Origin: Pseudomonadota bacterium
Lineage (GTDB): Bacteria > Pseudomonadota > Gammaproteobacteria > Burkholderiales > Burkholderiaceae_B
DNA: 35,553 nt
Assembly (NCBI GenBank): GCA_023423975.1
Contig: JAFAEO010000022.1
Coordinates: 1-35,553 of the forward strand
Direction of reading: 5' to 3'
Shown in pieces: positions 32,767 to 35,553 of the stretch; positions within the stretch are counted from its first letter, which is position 1, and each line of letters opens with the position of its first letter. Made by a program: the position numbers and the translations under genes. Under the pieces are notes generated by a model. It saw only the letters and a program-made list of their open reading frames with translations, was not told the origin of the DNA and ran no database searches.

Positions 32767-33462
32767 TTAATTCTGGGTTGCTTTGCCTGGAGTTCCAGCG
32801 GCGGCCGCCTTGGCAGCCGGTTTAGAATCGATTGAACTGGGCATCGGCTTGTTGTTGTATAGCTTGCGGCATTCGGCCACGGCCTGGTCCGTTTTTGCCC
32901 GCGGCTGTGCAATGGAGCGCACCCGTCCAGGCTGCGCGGCCGAGGTCGGGCCGCCCGTCGCTGAATAGGTATTGTTCTGATTGTTGAAGGTCACGACTTC
33001 GCCATTGATCGTATCAAAAGGCTTGCCGCAAATGAAACGGGTGACCGTAGCGTGACCCACCATTTTTACCGTATTGAGTTTGCCGTCATATTCGCCCCGA
33101 TCTCCGCGGGCTTCCACCACTTCGTAATTTTCGGGACGTTCCTGGCGGATGAATACGTAGCGGGCTTTGTCTACCGTAGCCACGCCATACTGGAAACCCT
33201 GGGCATCTTCACGCAAGTCCAGCCGATCGGAGGTCAACTTCATCAGGCCGCGCGTGAGAATCACATTCCCGGTGAATACGCTGGTTTTTTTTGCGTCGTC
33301 GTAGCTCAGCGTATCAGACAGAACCTGAGTATCCGGCTCCTCGGTCTTGGGCGCAGTTGCCGGTTTGGCCGGTGCCTGTGCGACGACAGTCTGCCCGGCG
33401 ACCAGCAGGAAAAGGCCAAGGCATAATGCAAGGGTTGAGGTTCTCAAAGGTGACGCATTCAT
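32767..33462 (-). CDS. lptA: LPS transport periplasmic protein LptA
   Basis: A 231-residue periplasmic bridge protein that passes LPS from LptC to the outer-membrane LptDE. A signal peptide (LALCLGLFLLVAGQTVVAQA) is followed by an OstA-like beta-jellyroll: TLSYDDAKKTSVFTGNVILT, KLTSDRLDLREDAQ, ARGDRGEYDGKLNTVKMVGH and DTINGEVVTFNNQNNTYSA. The C-terminal tail is Ala/Lys/Pro-rich and longer than in E. coli. It overlaps lptC by 4 bp. Confidence 0.95.
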   Translation of the reverse strand: MNASPLRTSTLALCLGLFLLVAGQTVVAQAPAKPATAPKTEEPDTQVLSDTLSYDDAKKTSVFTGNVILTRGLMKLTSDRLDLREDAQGFQYGVATVDKARYVFIRQERPENYEVVEARGDRGEYDGKLNTVKMVGHATVTRFICGKPFDTINGEVVTFNNQNNTYSATGGPTSAAQPGRVRSIAQPRAKTDQAVAECRKLYNNKPMPSSIDSKPAAKAAAAGTPGKATQN

Positions 33463-34085
33463 TGCGGAGGGGTTCCTTGCTTGTTTGGGATGGTGGTTCG
33501 ACGTCGGTTGCTGTCCTGCCCCGAAATGGAAACGTCGGAAGACGAGTAAACGTCCAGTTTTCTGGTTTTGTTGTTATACATCATACCGGTGCCATTCATG
33601 CGCGAATTGCCGTTGATGACGAGCGCCGGTTTGTCAGTCGTAATAATATCTTCATTGGGATAGATGATCAATTCTTCACTACGCACGTCCAGCGCCTTGT
33701 CTTCGCCATAGGGGAAGCGATGCAGGTGTGCATTGCCGCGGATGACAATTTTATTTCCATCATCCAGCATGGTTGCGGTATCGCCGGTGCCCACTGTGCG
33801 GGGAGAATTGGGACGCTGGCCGGTGGCCGTTGCATCGGTGATCAGATAGCTGTCGTTATACGGGAAGTGCTGCATTTTCGAGCCTTCCAGACGGTTGACC
33901 GGTACGCCGTTGGCGTCGGAGCTGAGCATGACGAATTTATCTGACCAGGAATCGGGTTCCTGCGTCTTGCGCGCGGGCGGGTCTACGTCGATGGCCCTTT
34001 GTGCGTAATCGGCTGCCCACCAGGTCGAGATGACCAGTGTAATCAGCATGAACAGCGCGATAAGGGCGGGAATGCGTTCTTTCAT
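33459..34085 (-). CDS. lptC: LPS export protein LptC
   Basis: A 208-residue bitopic inner-membrane protein that links LptB2FG to LptA. A single N-terminal membrane segment (ALIALFMLITLVISTWWAAD) anchors a periplasmic beta-jellyroll with PDSWSDKFVMLSSDANGVPV, FPYNDSYLIT and NAHLHRFPYGEDKALDVRSE. It lies between kdsC (10 bp) and lptA (4-bp overlap), the standard position. Confidence 0.93.
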   Translation of the reverse strand: MKERIPALIALFMLITLVISTWWAADYAQRAIDVDPPARKTQEPDSWSDKFVMLSSDANGVPVNRLEGSKMQHFPYNDSYLITDATATGQRPNSPRTVGTGDTATMLDDGNKIVIRGNAHLHRFPYGEDKALDVRSEELIIYPNEDIITTDKPALVINGNSRMNGTGMMYNNKTRKLDVYSSSDVSISGQDSNRRRTTIPNKQGTPPQ

Positions 34086-34095
34086 GATGATCGGG

Positions 34096-34692
34096 CTATT
34101 GGATAACCGCGCCGGTCAGACGGCCGGGCGTAAAAAAGCCCGAAAGCGTACCCTGTGCGGCCAGGATCAAGTCGGTGCATTCACGCACGGCGCCGCTACC
34201 GCCAGGCAGCGAGGTAACCCAGTGGGCCGTCTGTTGTACATACAGGGGCGCGTTGGGCACGCTGATGGAGAATCCGCATTTTTGCATGGCCGGCAGATCA
34301 ATAATGTCGTCGCCCATGAAGGCAATATTCTCAAGGCCCAGCCCCATATCGAGGGCCAACTGGTTCAGCACGCCAATTTTGTCGCGCACGTTCTGGAACA
34401 CGTCGGCCAACCCGAGGTCGGCGGCACGCCGCGACAGGATATCGCCTTCGCGGCCGGTAATCAGCACGACGCGCACCCCGGCCTGCTGTAGCATTTTCAG
34501 GCCATGGCCGTCGAGCGCGCAAAAGCGCTTCATGAGTTCACCATGTTCGCCATACCAGAGGCTGCCATCGGTCAGAATGCCATCGACATCAAAGGCGATG
34601 AGTTTGACCTGGGCTGCCAGATCGCGTACAGACTGGCTGACTTTGGAGAGCACCAGCGCTTCGGCCGGATGAGGAGTGTTGATAGGTTTCAT
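34096..34692 (-). CDS. kdsC: Kdo-8-phosphate phosphatase
   Basis: A 198-residue capless HAD phosphatase releasing Kdo from Kdo-8-phosphate for LPS inner-core synthesis. The nucleophile motif is FDVDGILTDG (Asp35, Asp37), followed by FCALDGHGLKMLQQAG, VLITGREGDILSRRA and IAFMGDDIIDLPAM with the metal-binding Asp pair. It follows kdsD by 3 bp and leads into lptC. Confidence 0.96.
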   Translation of the reverse strand: MKPINTPHPAEALVLSKVSQSVRDLAAQVKLIAFDVDGILTDGSLWYGEHGELMKRFCALDGHGLKMLQQAGVRVVLITGREGDILSRRAADLGLADVFQNVRDKIGVLNQLALDMGLGLENIAFMGDDIIDLPAMQKCGFSISVPNAPLYVQQTAHWVTSLPGGSGAVRECTDLILAAQGTLSGFFTPGRLTGAVIQ

Positions 34693-34695
34693 ACG

Positions 34696-35553
34696 TCAGA
34701 TGACTTTTGCGTCCATAAGGTCGTGCATATGCAGCGCGCCGATCAGTGTTTGTTCCTGATTGACCACCAGCATGGTGGACAATTTGTGTTGTTCCATGAC
34801 GGCCGCAGCCTCGGCGGCCAGCGCCTCGGGCCCGATGCTGCGAGGGTAGGGGGTCATGGCCTGGGCTGCCGTGATGTCGCGGATATCCCCTTTTTGCATG
34901 ATCAGCCGGCGCAAATCGCCGTCAGTGAAAATACCCAGGGGCTTGCGCGACTCATCGGCGATCACGGTCATGCCCATGCGTTTGCCCGTCATTTCTTCAA
35001 GCACCGTGGGCATACGGGTGTCGGGTCCGACAATAGGCAGTTCATCGCCCTGGCGCATGACGTCGCGCACGTGGGTGAGCAGACGGCGGCCCAGGGCACC
35101 GCCCGGATGTGAGCGGGCGAAGTCGGAGGTACCAAAGCCACGGGCTTCCAGACAGGCGATCGCCAGGGCATCACCCAGGGCCAGCGTGACCGTTGTGCTG
35201 GAGGTGGGCGCCAGATTGAGCGGGCAGGCTTCGCGGGTGACGCTGACATCCAGAAAGACGTCAGACAGGCTGGCCAGTTCGGAGTAGCGGTTACCGCAGA
35301 TGCCGATGATTTTTGAGCCCAGGCGCCTGGCGATCGGCAAAATGGTGGCCAGTTCCGGGGACGAACCCGAGTAGGATACGGCAATGATGAGATCGTCGCC
35401 GGTAATCATGCCCAGGTCACCGTGTGCGGCCTCGGCAGCATGCACGAAATAGCTGGGTGACCCGGTAGAGGCGAACGTAGCGGATATTTTCCGGGCAATG
35501 TGGCCCGATTTACCGATCCCAGTGACGGCAACGCGTCCGGTACACCCCAGCAG
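34696..35553 (-). CDS. kdsD: Arabinose-5-phosphate isomerase, C-terminal part
   Basis: The frame is open to the window end, so the 5' end of the gene is missing; 285 residues are visible. The enzyme converts ribulose 5-phosphate to arabinose 5-phosphate, the first step to Kdo. The SIS domain is seen in VAVTGIGKSGHIARKISATF, ASTGSPSYFVHAAEAAHGDL, IAVSYSGSSPELATILP and SSTTVTLALGDALA. Two CBS domains fill the last 120 residues (from about VRDVMRQGDELPIV). It heads the kdsD-kdsC-lptC-lptA-lptB run. Confidence 0.95.
   Translation of the reverse strand: MLGCTGRVAVTGIGKSGHIARKISATFASTGSPSYFVHAAEAAHGDLGMITGDDLIIAVSYSGSSPELATILPIARRLGSKIIGICGNRYSELASLSDVFLDVSVTREACPLNLAPTSSTTVTLALGDALAIACLEARGFGTSDFARSHPGGALGRRLLTHVRDVMRQGDELPIVGPDTRMPTVLEEMTGKRMGMTVIADESRKPLGIFTDGDLRRLIMQKGDIRDITAAQAMTPYPRSIGPEALAAEAAAVMEQHKLSTMLVVNQEQTLIGALHMHDLMDAKVI

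Overview
The window reads as ordinary chromosomal core DNA of a betaproteobacterium, most likely family Alcaligenaceae (Bordetella/Advenella-like; the genus is a guess). The signs are the order kdsD-kdsC-lptC-lptA-lptB-hpf-ptsN-hprK-rapZ, the operon rpe-gph-trpEGDC, the pair slt-cca, and the overall protein character. Genes are tightly packed. I saw no rRNA, tRNA, CRISPR array, insertion sequence or prophage.

Layout. The left edge (1-363) is the start of a type VI secretion VgrG gene that leaves the window, the only accessory-looking piece. Positions 698-4604 hold a 5-formyltetrahydrofolate cyclo-ligase gene divergent from slt-cca. Positions 4681-9974 carry ubiX, a TIGR02444-type protein, a small membrane protein divergent from a ribbon-helix-helix-like protein, a CDF metal transporter and a MidA/NDUFAF7-type methyltransferase. 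rhlE (10015-11655) has an unusually long, hairpin-rich leader behind a near-consensus sigma-70 promoter.

Positions 12227-18335 (minus strand) are rpe-gph-(trpL)-trpE-trpG-trpD-trpC-HIT. A leader peptide with a Trp-Arg-Trp-Trp run starts on the gph stop codon and is followed by a perfect 10-bp hairpin with a U-tract just before trpE: a transcription attenuator translationally coupled to gph. Positions 18430-22254 (plus strand) carry apaG, mltA, a UbiH-type flavin monooxygenase and dsbC. Positions 22306-26470 (minus strand) carry a HAD nucleotidase, argB, a TlpA-like thioredoxin, a dolP-like BON lipoprotein, a gmhA/diaA-type SIS protein and yraN, divergent from rsmI. This is the E. coli rsmI-yraN-diaA-dolP block without lpoA.

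Positions 27653-35553 (minus strand) run kdsD (partial), kdsC, lptC, lptA, lptB, hpf, ptsN, hprK, rapZ, rlpA. This links Kdo synthesis and LPS export to ribosome hibernation, the nitrogen PTS and cell-envelope control. rpoN, which normally lies between lptB and hpf, is absent; only 223 bp separate the two.

The most rewarding items for follow-up are the gph-coupled trp attenuator, the rhlE leader, the rpoN-less lptB-hpf junction, heptad repeats next to the ribbon-helix-helix gene, and a double palindrome at the dsbC 3' end. I did not find a clearly new multi-gene system. Calls rest on reading motifs by eye, without database searches.
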